A DNA stretch of 64,000 nt, taken from Sipunculus nudus. Its lineage: Eukaryota > Annelida > Sipuncula > Golfingiida > Sipunculidae. Location of the stretch: positions 61,351,618 through 61,415,617 of the forward strand of contig CM049317.1 of NCBI GenBank assembly GCA_026874595.1, in the 5' to 3' direction. Under the pieces are notes generated by a model. The model did no database searches and had not been told where the DNA came from. It saw only the letters and a list, made by a program, of their open reading frames with translations. Position numbers and translations under genes: made by a program. This document shows positions 24,521-36,458 of this stretch, piece by piece (position 1 is the first letter of the stretch; each line of letters starts with the position of its first letter).

Positions 24521-25217
24521 TCTTAAAACGTATAGTGAATTCCATCGTAAGTTGTAAAGTTTATCTTAAAGTTGCCAAATAAAAAAAAAACTTTCCAAGG
24601 CCTCAATATTTCTTTCCGTAGTATGTAACTGATTACTGCTGAGCTGTCCTATGTGGTGTAAAACATTAGTCACAGTTATGGCTATGTCCTTGTCGCATTA
24701 TCCACTGCTCTCGTGATATGTTTACTGAGGAAGAATGACTTTGATACCATCACCTATGCTTGGCTTTTCAAAATTGATCCGGCCTTTGTTGTCGACGACC
24801 TGTGGAATATACTGTCGAGTTAACGTTTCCTTTACACCTCGTTTCTTTCAGTGGTGTGAGTTATACAGATTTACAGCGCAGGTTTAAAGGCTATCGATGT
24901 CTTTATCCACAAAACTGCCATTGATATCACCAAGCTTACTACTATGACAGTTCTCCGAATAGTAGACGGATAGGCAGCGGACTTTGGATGAAAGTATACA
25001 ATGAATTGTAGTGCCAAGTGTAATAACCGTTATCAACCAAACACCAACACTTACTACATCAATATTTTGTGTGTGTGTGCCCGGTTATTCTTTAAAGTTG
25101 AAAAGTATGACATACTGAAAAAAAATTGAAAATGAATGTTGATTTTCAGTTTACCTGTACCCTTTGTATATTTACAAAATTGTTACATAAATATACACAA
25201 TAATAGACCGAAAAAGG
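24521..25217. other. No recognised gene
   Basis: No protein motif, RNA gene or defined repeat seen apart from a short GT run near 25067-25080. Confidence 0.5.
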
Positions 25218-25449
25218 TATGGTTCTCAGGCACATTTTTTTAGAAATCAGTGCGGGCGGACGATATTTTTTTTTTAACCTTTTTTGAATGTTTCGATAAA
25301 AATATCATATGATCAGGGAAAAGCATGAAAATTACAAAGGAAAACTTATCGAAATTGTATTATTTTATCTTTTTTGAAAGATGACAGTCAAAATATAAAT
25401 GTTTGATGTGGGGGAATAAAATTGACGCGGGCGGTGCCTGAGAACCATA
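25218..25449. mobile_element. 228-bp MITE with 14-bp perfect TIRs and TA flanks
   Basis: The element spans 25220-25447. It starts TGGTTCTCAGGCAC and ends with the exact reverse complement GTGCCTGAGAACCA, flanked by TA on each side (25218-25219, 25448-25449), the target duplication typical of Tc1/mariner-type transposons. The interior is AT-rich with T-runs and has GCGGGCGG inside each end (25250 and 25426 regions). There is no open frame; it must depend on a transposase from elsewhere. The superfamily rests on the TA duplication alone. Confidence 0.8.
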
Positions 25450-28270
25450 TTTTAAAAAATTTTTTTTTTGCCTTCAACAAAATTTTTTTCATGTTTATTT
25501 CGTCATGCCACATAGTCAGTAACTATTAAATTACTGTAGATATCGTGAATTTTGATCTGATGGAATATGAACTGATTTTGCAGACTATTATAGGTAAAAC
25601 CATCATACTGAATGTCATCAAAACCCTTCATGTCCTTAGTTATCCCAGCAATCCCACAAAGGAGCCTAGTGTCCTCTGACCTCATTATATATGTGTGGAT
25701 TCGTCGAGGACTTAATTACGGTGAGATATAATATTGGTGAATATATCTGTTTAGTTTTAAAAATACCCATTATAGATATTCATGGTAAGTTATAAAAAGG
25801 CCTGGTGACTCTGACCGCATTAAACAGGCGTTAATTTTGCCTAGAATCCAACTCGATTGGTGAGGAATTATGGCGCGTTTCGTGAATCAATCAACTCCCT
25901 GGAAAGTTATGGCAGCCATACTAAAGGTGAACGAACGGACCACAATACATTTCGTCTGAGACGGAAGTATAAAAGTAGGAAAAATATATATATTGAACAT
26001 AAATTGGGCCAAATAGTAAGAGATTATAAAAAAGTAGAATCGCTGGATATTCGGAAATAATGCAACTTAATGTATTTGAAATAGGTCAAACAGGACCCTC
26101 TCTCTCTCCCTCTCTCTCTTTCTCTCTCTCATTCTATATAAATAAATATATATATGAAACGTGACAAAATAATTTTTTTAGAAGGAAAAGTAACAAGAAA
26201 GTAGTTAAAAACAGTGACATTAATAAACAAGCATTGAAAACAATACATCAAATACATACATTACGTCCATACAATATTCCTGAGACTGTCTGGGAGGAAT
26301 TTTGAACTCATCACTTTACATATTATTTATTAAATTATCCATGAGTCATGACCGTAAAGATAATAGAGATCGGAAACCAAGCCAGTCGACATGCGTGATA
26401 GCAGGTGGTGCTGCGTGTATTAAGCGTGGACGGTCCCCGAGTAGTTCTATACCGTAAAACAAAGAATGGTTAAAGGCAGGTGATACAACCTACATCTGTG
26501 TCCTGTACCCATTATATGGCAATACAGCATGGAGGTAATGACGTCACACTGACTGGTGAACTGCTGGGTGATCCCCACACATCACCTCTTACTTAAATAC
26601 CAACAGTCTATAGAACGACACACCGGTAATATCAAACACAAGAAAGTAGTCTACTAGGTATGTGATATTTGAGCTCATTGCTTCCCCACGGAGGGTAGGC
26701 TTTCGACGTTCGAGTGTCCATTTGTGTGTGTGTGTTTGAATAAATGATCAAAACATAACTTAAGCAATCATGAGCGGCATCTCGTGAAATATTTAGGATA
26801 TTTCGAGAATGGGCCAATGAAGAAGTGATCAGATTTTGGTGTGGATCCGGAGCATGATCTGGATTTAGGAATGTCTTTAAGGAGTATTCACAAATGTACG
26901 GCCATTTATGCACGAACGAACCTGTGAATCGCGACCGAATAAGTGAAAGCAAACACGGTTATCGGAGCAACCCTCAATTTGGAAGTCCCACATGGCGGAG
27001 GCTTGCATTCCTTAGAATGCACTTTCTAGTTTTTCTTATCGTTTTTCTATTTTTGAATATATATAATGAATTCATTTAACATATAAAATATACAGTAAGG
27101 CGGCTTCCGGGTGAAATTGTCGGTGTGTGATAGAAATCATTAATAAACAATTTATTCCCTTAGAGTAGCGTATTAAATCCAAATAGGAGGTAGGTGGTGT
27201 TCATCGAGCTACAAATTAAAGTTGTGATCGGAGCCTTTGTACTTCCGCCAGAATCCCAATAAACGTTTTATGTGTTACTGTGTTATTTATTGTGTAAGCA
27301 GGTGAATTCTTGAATAAAACTCTATCTTGATACCATAATACCTGAATCTTGAAATGCTATCGATCTAAGCCCGGATGAAGAAACAGTCATATGTCACAAT
27401 GATATAGACACCTTTGAATAAAAATATGGTGAGCCAGATAACCTCAAAAATTTTTGGATAATTCTATCGGTATAATCCTCCGAACAAAAATTTCACTATT
27501 TGCGAAAACCTGCTAGCAGACAAACCATCTAACCAAGGTGAAAATAAAACAGCTCCCCTTCTGGCGGAGGTATAAAAAGGTCCACATCTTAAGGGAATAG
27601 CCTTAGAAATATAAAAAAAAACACAACTTAAGGGATAATATCACTCAGGAATATGCGGTTTATACCTCCTAATTTACGACTGCTATACTGAGCGAAATGT
27701 TCTGCTTAACACATGCAAGGCTTACATTTAAGTAAAAGGGCTCCTGCCGATTTGACGATCTTCTAACTATATTATGTTCCAGTGTCCTTTTCATATTTTA
27801 TGTTCCTTTCAATTGTATACATGTTTTTAGTAATTTTCTCGCCATATAGATATATATATATTTATATATTATATTTGGTATGAATTAAAATATAATATTT
27901 TTACATTTATTAGCAACTGAATGAAGACCCTTGTAGCGTTACTTCTTTTGGAAACAGTCGGAAATGGGAATAAAGTCGATTCATAAGAGAACTGCTTCAA
28001 CACAAGATTACATGAAATATAATACTCCATGACAATAGAAATGACTGCCATTTCTTAACAGCTACTACACTTTGATATAGATGATCCTTTTGCGAGAATT
28101 TTTTTCTGGATAATTTGTAATTTAATACCTGAGAGTCATATATATATATATAACAGAAAGACTAGAGAACATCGGGAAAAAAAATGATAGACTTTCCTGA
28201 ATTCAAAAAAATTTTTACACACTTAATATCAATTGTAACTTTCCAGCAGTAATACCCTTGTTTCTCTTAC
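25450..28270. other. No recognised gene; CT-rich tract at 26,096-26,130
   Basis: Nothing coding could be supported. A (CT)n tract with CCC and TTT interruptions (26096-26130) is followed by a short TA run. Confidence 0.5.
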
Positions 28271-28466
28271 AATGTATATGGCTCTAAGTACGTTAAAATA
28301 ACAAAATATTTGTAATGCAAAGTGTTGTGTCTGAAGTCCCCGTGAATGTCAGACAGGTCAAATATACAACACTGGGCGATTCCTGCTTGCGGGGTACCGT
28401 GTCTGTCTATTTTGCCCTCCGGGTGCCGCCATTTCCAGGTGACGCGAAATGTGGCTACTAAATGCA
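28271..28466 (-). CDS. Possible internal exon, unknown protein
   Basis: A minus-strand stretch with coding-like codon use (C/G-rich third positions in the first ~50 codons), unlike its AT-rich surroundings. Its start is preceded by a good acceptor, a C-run plus CACTTTTTATCTCGGAGCAG ending at 28467. It stays open until TTGTAAGAG, a strong donor-like sequence whose TAA is the first in-frame stop. The peptide includes WKWRHPEGKIDRHGTPQAG and CCIFDLSDIHGDFRHN. I recognise no family. The last ~15 codons look less coding. It may equally be a chance open frame. No partner exon was found. Confidence 0.25.
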
Positions 28467-28488
28467 CTGCTCCGAGATAAAAAGTGTG

Positions 28489-28509
28489 TGGGGGGGGGGG
28501 GGGGGGGGG
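28489..28509. repeat. Oligo-G tract (21 G)
   Basis: The longest G run in the window, just upstream (in minus-strand sense) of the possible exon at 28271-28466, where it would read as a poly-C tract. Confidence 0.95.
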
Positions 28510-28938
28510 CTTGCAAGTTAACTCAAATGCAGGATGTTATTATTTACAGACCGGCCAAGATTTACATTTTAATTTCAGTCCATAAGATGGAGAAGCCTTT
28601 GTAGAATGATGAAACATGGCTTTGTCTCATACTGCCACTCTCCATGAATCAGGAAGAAAATATATAAAATAACGATTGGGCTGTTAAATTTATAAGAAAG
28701 GTCGAGCATGGTATAATATTTGCAAAAACGTGCGAAAATAATTTATATTTTGATTAAGTTTTGTTGAATATAAAAACATATTGTTCACAAATATATGCAC
28801 AGATGGCTATTATAGGTAGTCATCACTTATCAATTGACTTGTGTAATAATGAATGCAGATATGTTGGAAAACCAATAAATATCAGAGTAAAAAAAAATGA
28901 ATATTTCATACCCAAAAACACATGGCCATATATATATT

Positions 28939-28985
<47 letters not shown>

Positions 28986-30786
28986 TTATTTGAGGTTTTA
29001 AAATGTAGTTATTTCCATTTTTTCATATCTCCACATGCGACCTGTGCCATCCTAGTTTTAGTTTGTCAGCAAAATGATATCCCCATGAGCGGTTTCGAGA
29101 AACTAGGAGAACACAACCTGTCAGATTTCAACGAGAGCGCGGGGATTCGACACGAAAGAACGTGAATCTGTCTACATAGGTACGTCTATTGGCAAAGCTC
29201 ACAGTGAAATAACACTAATTTTTTGGATCTCGCCCCAATCCTCAAATATCCAAAAACATGCAACATAAGAGCACAAAATACGGGTCTTGTACCTGGCATT
29301 AGTGCTTTATACAATACGATTGAAAACGAATAAAAATATAAATACAGTATGGTGACTCTTGCCATTCTGAGTAAGATGAAGTCTAATCGTACAAGGTCCA
29401 CTATTTCGCTTTAAGATTCCGGGCCCAGACAAGATAAATGAGATACAAATTCTTTCATTAACTCTGGAGTTCTGGCGTAAAAGCAGAATTCCATAGGGAG
29501 CGATTTACGCATTTGACACGGGCACTTACCTTAATTACAAACGATGTCATGCAAATCCCTCCGTGACAAAACAGGTCTTGTTCCCTCATAAATCCGTGCA
29601 ACAGGTTGTATGTGTCATAATGAAGGATAGAAAAGCAGGGACCAAAAAACTAATTATGTCTTACAACTCAGACAATATTTACCAATATTGCTGCTGGTTG
29701 AATTTACGTACATATTGTCATCCGGCCTGTATATTAACGATTCCACGAGGGAAACCAGCCATTTTCTCAAGCCGTTTCCGCGGGGACCCAGTACCAGTAA
29801 TTCCTAATTGAGCCAAGCGTTGTAAAGCTGTCTGGACTTTTACATCTCCTGTTTAACTTAAACCTCTTTTGGAAGCAAGTTCCAGCGCTCAACTCAGTGG
29901 CTTTCTAGAGCCCTAATGTAAAATTACCCTTTTGACTGGGATTAACGCACTGTCGACTACTGGACTGTAATCCCACGACAGGTGCAGTAACTCTTCCAAT
30001 CACGGAGATCCCTGATCACTTCTTAATACAACAGCGCCTGAGACCATCCCCCGCGCTGCAGAAACGGGTCGCTCTGGATTGTCTCTCCCGTGTGAGACTC
30101 GCCTCGGCTTAAGCCGGCATCTAGCTCATACAGGAAACCCGAGCTCGGTGGCTGCGTCATCCATTCAAACTTACCTAATGTCATATGCCATTTTGACGGC
30201 AGTATTTGATTCATAATTTTCTAGAATAACATTATCTACCGACTCCCCACCTGCCATTTATGTATTTTGTTTCTTAAAATAGTTCCACTATAAATTGTGC
30301 TATATTAGGAGTTATTTTTACTACATGCCTCTTATAAGGTATACACATTTATTGCAAAACCTAGAAAAAAAGATACGCTTACATAATTACGCTTACATAA
30401 TGGCAAACTAATTTCAATGTTTAAAAGTTTAAGCACTTTTTATGTGTCGTTACCTGGAAGACAACGGAAACTAGGCAGATAAAACCTATTTACGCATTAC
30501 TTTATGATGGTTAAACGAAAGAAACGTACTATACAGATGTTTTCATGTATGTTCCATCAACAAAGTAGGCTTATGTATCGTTTGACAGATCCAGGCACTA
30601 AAGGTCACAGGTATAACGAGTATTAAAAAATCGCATATAACCGTCAGTCCCTATTTTCAGGGACAGACAATGCACAGACAATAAAAAAGAACACCATTCG
30701 CATCCTTATGTTGTTTAATTGAAAAAAAAAATGGATTTCGAATCATTATCAAAGTCAAAGCAAAAGTAAAGACGCCGCCCAGGGGC
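28510..30786. other. No recognised gene; (TA)n at 28,927-28,989
   Basis: An interrupted (TA)n/(TATATT)n tract lies at 28927-28989. The 134-codon frame at 28761-29165 reads through it. The minus-strand stretch near 30023-30214 has a perfect-looking donor (G/GTAAGT at about 30173), but no acceptor or domain, so it is not called. Confidence 0.5.
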
Positions 30787-30790
30787 TTAA

Positions 30791-31248
30791 AGGTGCCCAT
30801 TCACCTATCTTCTGACACAGAATTCAAGTGATTTCTGACTTGCTCGTGTGTGTATATTAATATTCAAAGGGTAACTCTGATTGTGAAAAGTTCTTATAAC
30901 GCTTCATGAAGGATGTGTGAAGTTTTTACCAACAACATGTTTGTAAACACACCAATGTTGACAATCGGAAAAAACATGTAACCTAAGGTGGTAGGCTGCA
31001 TATATGCAGAGGCAGAGAAGTCACTTGTTGCAAAATGTCATTTGCAAAGCTCTGGCTTCTCAGACTTGCTGCCAGATGCCCTTGTTGAATTTATTTTGAT
31101 TATTTTGGCGGGCCCCCACATATAAAAACACATTGATATAAACAAATCAAGCAGCCTGTGTGCGGTGATATGTTTTCTGGCCTATTTTTATGAAAGCTTC
31201 ATGGAATTACCTTTAGTTTATATAGGTCAGATAGGTGATTGGACCCCT
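30791..31248 (+). mobile_element. TTAA-flanked MITE, best copy (B)
   Basis: The left end is AGGTGCCCATTCACCTATC. The reverse complement of the right end is AGGGGTCCAATCACCTATC, 16 of 19 bases matching. TTAA lies directly outside each end (30787-30790 and 31249-31252), the target duplication of piggyBac and some Kolobok elements. The 458-bp body has no open frame. Diverged copies are at about 63176-63642 and 8866-9235, sharing CACTTGTTGCAAAATG (C copy) and TTATTTTGGCGGGC blocks. Superfamily is inferred from the TTAA only. Confidence 0.8.
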
Positions 31249-31305
31249 TTAAGTTGAGAGAATATGAGATTTTCCTCCTGCTATATGAACGAAATTCAGC
31301 TGCAA

Positions 31306-31315
31306 GGGGGGGGGG
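31306..31315. repeat. Oligo-G tract (10 G)
   Basis: Ten G directly before the 220-bp tandem duplication. Confidence 0.85.
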
Positions 31316-31785
31316 TCTCATATAAGGGGTAACTATTGGGAACTAATATAGCGGTTAGCTATTAGGCCCTGGTATAAATGATTACTTAATAGGTCAAAAC
31401 AAAAGGAGAGGTTTGGGGAAAACAGGTGAATAGCTAAATTAAAGCTATAGAGATTGAAAGTTGCCTGGTCTGGTCCAATGCACTTATTTATAAATCTTTT
31501 AATGTGAAGTTGAAAGTCTGCCGTTTTTTTATCACTCATATAAGGGGTAACTATTGGGCGCTAATATAGGGATTAACTATTAGGCCCTGATATAAATGAT
31601 AACGTAATAGGTCCTAACAAAAGGAGAGGTTTGGAAAAAACAGGTGAATAGCTTAATAAAAGCTATAGGATATTAAAAATTGCCTTGTCCAGTCCAATGC
31701 CCTTATTTATAAATCCTTTAATGTGAAGCTGAAAGTCTACCGTATTTTTTTATCACTCATGTAAGGGGTAGCTATTATCTTATTT
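31316..31785. repeat. ~220-bp tandem duplication, 2.1 copies
   Basis: The unit starts TCATATAAGGGGTAACTATT at 31318 and recurs at 31536 and, partially, at 31757 (218 and 221 bp apart). Copies 1 and 2 are clearly similar throughout, including CAAAAGGAGAGGTTTGG and ACAGGTGAATAGCT. Non-coding. Confidence 0.9.
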
Positions 31786-33423
31786 TTGCTGATTCTCCAA
31801 GGATTTTTTCGTATATTTTGAAACTCGCAACATATGACTAACAATACCCAGGCTTGACATTAAATTCCCGATATTAGTGGCCAACGCTGTAATAAGCGGG
31901 GTCGGAAATAATCACAGTCTGGCGCCTATCATGTCAAATATTTTAACCAGGTCTGTTCCGGTGAGCAGGAGTTATATTATGTAGCAGCTGTACAGGAGTA
32001 ATCATATTTGTAAGATTCATAGAAAAAATAGAAATGGCGTTCTTCGGTTTTTCTTTACACTGATAAAATATTGATAGAGTGATAAAATATTAAAAATGCC
32101 GCGTTTTAATATCCAGAGGTGTTATATTTATGTACAGAGGGTTGGTTATATGAAGAGGATAGGTGCGCCATTCAAAATTTTACACACACGCACACACACG
32201 CACATGTATATATATATATATATATATAATATATAATATATATATATATGTGTGTCTGTGTGTTATATATAGTTAATATGATAATATAGTAGTTGTTTCG
32301 AAATATACCAGAGAATAATAAGTAAAAACTTGTATGTAAATGAGTTAAGGTGGCAGGCGCAGATATCACAGATATTTGACTAAAATGGTAAAGATTAACC
32401 AAGAGATGATGTTGGGTATAATACTATAATATTAATGTCAATTGTAAGATATGCTGAATGTGAATATATATTGAATATATTGTTATCACAACTAATGAAA
32501 TGGATGTATAATGCATACCTTCATAAAGTTCATATAAATATGTACTTTTACTTTTACAGTCAATTTTAACCCAGACGTTTAGCCAGATTAAGAAGGATCA
32601 GACTAAGCAGATGTTATCCAGAAATTTAAGTGTAAAGTAGCAAATATTTGTTCAATTAACATTACCATAGTAAAAATGAAGAAATAATAAAAACGTATTT
32701 AAATTTAATAAGTAAAATGTTATATTGTATAAAAGTTGCAAGTAATCTTTTAAATAATTTAATTAAGAATCATTTTTAAAAGGAAGGCCATGATGACAAC
32801 GTAGGTCTAAAATACGGATAATTTAAATGTCATTACACATTACATAATCTAAACCTGAAGTCATCAGATTTTGAGAAGTTTTAAGGATTATCAGTGAAGC
32901 CCTTTCCTGTACTGGTATTCCTGGCATTATGTTCCCCCTTGTGTTCCGGAATCCTCTTATGGAATCTCAGTAATGTCTTAATTCCTAAGCAAACACTGGG
33001 TCTCATTCTAGCATACATAAGAGAAAAATGTATGGGTAGGAGTCCAGGGGCAATTTACAGTCTAGATAAATAGGGGACAGGCTGAGGTCAGAGGTATTTA
33101 ATATGGCGTGTGTAGTGAAATAATAATCACTTGCATATCGGATAGTGTTTAGTGGTTTGTCATCGTGACCAGTGATTGCATAAAAGGAGTGAGTGTTTTA
33201 GCTGAATGACGAATACTAGCGGTTATACACTGCAGTCGTCATTATATCAGATATCATTTTGTGTAACTGGTGCTTTGTATAGCAAGGTTCTCTGGGTTTG
33301 AACACCAGGATATAACAGAGCAAGAATTGTAATCAGACGGATGAGATCGTGAAATTGTATTTAGCATATAGGCAAATTTGAAGCATTTGACAGCCGATCT
33401 CGTTGTCTGATTACACCGGGACA
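31786..33423. other. No gene; compound (CA)n-(TA)n-(TG)n at 32,182-32,275
   Basis: The compound microsatellite reads ACACACACGCACACACACGC, then (TA)n, then TGTGTGTCTGTGTGT; its CA and TG flanks are complementary and could fold back. The remainder shows nothing recognisable. Confidence 0.55.
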
Positions 33424-33627
33424 CAGAAGCGGATCCGGAAGGGGGGGGGGGGGTGTTGCAGGGGGTCCAGGGTCCCCTTTTTATCCGAAGTGACCGTTTT
33501 TAAGGGTTTCGGACAAAATATTGCGGCCTGGACCCCCTTTTCCGGACCAATTTATTTAGGTTTTTCATCAGTCCACATGAGTGGACCCCCATTTTCATAA
33601 ATAAATCTTGGAGCCGCGCCTGGGACA
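33419..33627. mobile_element. hAT-like MITE, 199 bp, with 5-bp flanking duplication
   Basis: The element 33424-33622 starts CAGAAGCGGATCCGG and ends with the complement of CAGGCGCGGCTCCAAG, so CAG..CTG ends with 10 of 13 matching bases. GGACA lies directly outside both ends (33419-33423, 33623-33627). CAG/CTG ends fit hAT transposons, although 8-bp duplications are the norm and 5-bp ones are known only in some subgroups. A 13-G run follows the left end. No open frame of note. Confidence 0.65.
33441..33453. repeat. Oligo-G tract (13 G) inside the hAT-like MITE
   Basis: The run follows GGATCCGGAA at the left end of the element, suggesting the G tract is part of, or expanded within, the transposon. 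Confidence 0.9.
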
Positions 33628-34127
33628 CATTAACTCATGCTCTGATTCTTGGTCCTGTAACGGAAACTGTTTTAATCTTTGACTTGAAGAAAACGTTCAA
33701 ATCGTGACTTTCTGGAAGCAGACCCGACAAAATATCTGAGCTAAAAATGCACACATAAGCCTAATCCCAACACAAGCCTAATTTCCGCTTGACTATATGG
33801 TTAAAGTGCTTCCATAACAAAACTACATCATCCGTCCATAAACAGCACACATTCAGCTCATCTCAGACCACCGAGATGAAAACAATGCTAATGTGTAACT
33901 CACCATCTTCGTAATAAATACCAGCTCTCATCATCCCAATAATAGAACAGTGTTGGAGTCATTCAGCAAGCATACATTACCGATACATACATGATGCTTC
34001 TTTAGCAATTATTCATATAGTAATTAAATTTTTTTTACGAGAAGACTGCACATATATAATAAGAAATGTATTGTCACATAGCTCTCGACTATTACATTGC
34101 ATATGCAATATACGACCACGTCAAGTG
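33628..34127. other. No recognised gene
   Basis: A spacer between the MITE and the minisatellite, with no feature identified. Confidence 0.5.
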
Positions 34128-36185
34128 TCGTGTAACACACAGGGCTAACGAACACACATTTGGAGTTTCAGGCGTCATGTAGAACACAGTGAGCACTGAA
34201 CCAATCAGGGTCTCAAGCGTCATGTAAGACACAGTGAGCACTGAACCAATCAGTCTCAAGCGTCATGTAAGACACAGTGAGCACTGAACCAAACAGTGTA
34301 AGACGTCATGTAAGACACAGTGAGCACTGAACCAATCAGAGTCTCAGGCGTCATGTAAGACACAGTGAACACAGAACCGATCAGAGTTTCGGGCGTCATG
34401 TAAGACAAAGTGAACATTGAACCATTCAGAGTCTCAGGCGTCATGTAAGACACAGTGATCACTGAACCAATCAGTCTCAAGCGTCATGTAAGACACAGTG
34501 AGCACTGAACCAATCAGTGTAAGACGTCATGTAAGACACAGTGAGCACTGAACCAATCAGTGTCAGACGTCATGTAATACACAGGGAACACTGAACCAAT
34601 CAGTGTCAGACGTCATGTAAGACAAAGTGAACATTGAACCATTCAGAGTCTCAGGCGTCATGTAAGACACAGTGAACACAGAACCATTCAGAGTCTCAGG
34701 CGTCATGTAAGACAAAGTGAACACAGAACCAATCAGAGTCTTAGGCGTCATGTAAGACAAAGTGAACATTCAACCATTCAGAGTCTCAGGCCTCATGTAA
34801 GACACAGTGAACACTTAACCAATCAGAGTCTCAGGCGTCATTTAAGACACAATAACACTGAACAAATCAAAAGCTTAGGCATCATACAGAACACAGTGCA
34901 CATTGGACCAATCAGAGTCTCAGGCGCCATGTAAGACACAGTGAACACCGAACCAATCAGAGTGTCAGGCGTCATGTTGAACACAGTGAACATTAAACAT
35001 ATCAGAGTCTCAGGTGTTCTGTGGTACATAGTAGAAATAGTACATTAGGATTAATTAGGAGTCGTTTAAAAACAGAAATTAGAGATCCCAAACAAAGGAC
35101 CAGGCATCATGTAAGAAAAGTGAAAATTGAACCAATCAGAGTCTCAGGCGTCATGTAAGACTAGGTGAACATTAACCATTCAGAGTCTCAGGCGTCATGT
35201 AAGACAAAGTGAACACTGAAACAATCAGAGTCTCAGGCGTCATGTAAGACAAAGTGAACATTAACCATTCAGAGTCTCAGGCGTCATGTAAGACACTGGA
35301 CATTGAACCAATCAGAGTCTCAGACGTCATGTAAGACACTGGACATTGAACCAATCAGAGTCTCAGACGTCATGTAAGACACTGGACATTGAACCAATCA
35401 GAGTCTCAGGCGTCATGTAAGACAAAGTGAACACTGAAACAATCAGAGTCTCAGGCGTCATGTAAGACACTGGACATTGAACCAATCCGAGTCTCAGGCG
35501 TTATGTAAGACAAAGTGAACACTGAACCTATCGAGTCTCAAGCGTCATGTAAGACACTAGACATTGAACCAGAGTCTCAGGCGTCATGTAAGACAAAGTG
35601 AACACTGAACCTATCGAGTCTCAAGCGTCATGTAAGACCCTAGACATTGAACCAGAGTCTCAGGCATCATGTAAGACAAAGTAAACACCGAACCAATCAG
35701 AGTTTTAGTTGTCATTTAAGACACAGTGAGCACTAAACAAATCAGTGTCAGTCGTCATGTAAGACAAAGTGAATGTTGAACCAATCAGAGTTTCAAGCGT
35801 CATATAAGATAAAGGAGATTGAACTAATCAGAGTCTCAGGCGTCATGTAAGACAGCGTGAACACTGTACCAATCAGAATCTCAGGCGTCGAATAAGACAC
35901 AGTAAGCACTGACTAATCAGAGTCTCAGACGCAATGTAAGACTGAGTGAACATTGAACATATCAGGGTCTCAGATGTCATATGGTACATAGTAGAAATGG
36001 TACACAGGAGCGCCTTAGGAGTCGTTTAAGAACAGAAATTAGAGAGATCCCCATCAGAGGACCAGACATCATGTAAGAGCTCTGAACCTGTCAATATCTT
36101 GCGACATTTAAGACAAGGTGAAACTCTATACCCAGTATTCCCAGGCGTCGAATAAGATGCAGGGAGTTTGTTCTTATCAGAGTCT
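34128..36185. repeat. 43-45-bp minisatellite, over 40 units, with higher-order structure
   Basis: The repeated unit contains GCGTCATGTAAGACA, then AGTGAACACTGAACCAATCA, then GAGTCTCAG. Successive CATGTAAG starts (34221, 34264, 34307, 34352, 34397, 34442) give 43-45-bp spacing. A non-canonical insert beginning GGTACATAGTAGAAAT and including AGGAGTCGTTTAA and AACAGAAATTAGAGA occurs at 35023 and again at 35983, exactly 960 bp apart with matching flanks, showing a higher-order repeat. On the minus strand the 45-bp units read as a repeated 15-residue motif MTPETLIGSVFTVSY, open for a few units at a time; there is no sign it is a gene. Most units contain CCAAT. Confidence 0.95.
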
Positions 36186-36188
36186 AGA

Positions 36189-36458
36189 GCCAAGATCCCT
36201 TATGAACGGAATGCGGAATGGGGTATGTGGAATGCGGATAAAATCGGTTTTGACAAAAAAAATTAGGATAAGATTCCTTATGCGTTTACCGGCATGCGCA
36301 ATGCTTACCCTGCAAAATAAATCGCCACATGCAGCGATTTCTGCCTGTTCCACCTGGTGCCATGTTGCAACACATAGAAAACGCACATGATGCCGGTCTT
36401 TATGAAATTTCTCAACTTGCTTTCCGCATACAGCAATCGGTACATAAGGAATCTTAGC
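36189..36458. mobile_element. Short element with inverted ends and an internal third copy of the end motif
   Basis: The left end is GCCAAGATCCCTTATG (36189-36204); the right end is the complement of GCTAAGATTCCTTATG (36443-36458). ATGCGGAA follows on both sides within ~20 bp. A third copy, AAGATTCCTTATGCG, lies inside at 36270-36284 in direct orientation with the left end. Length is 270 bp. No transposase and no certain target duplication, so a MITE is the likely but unproven reading. Confidence 0.5.
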
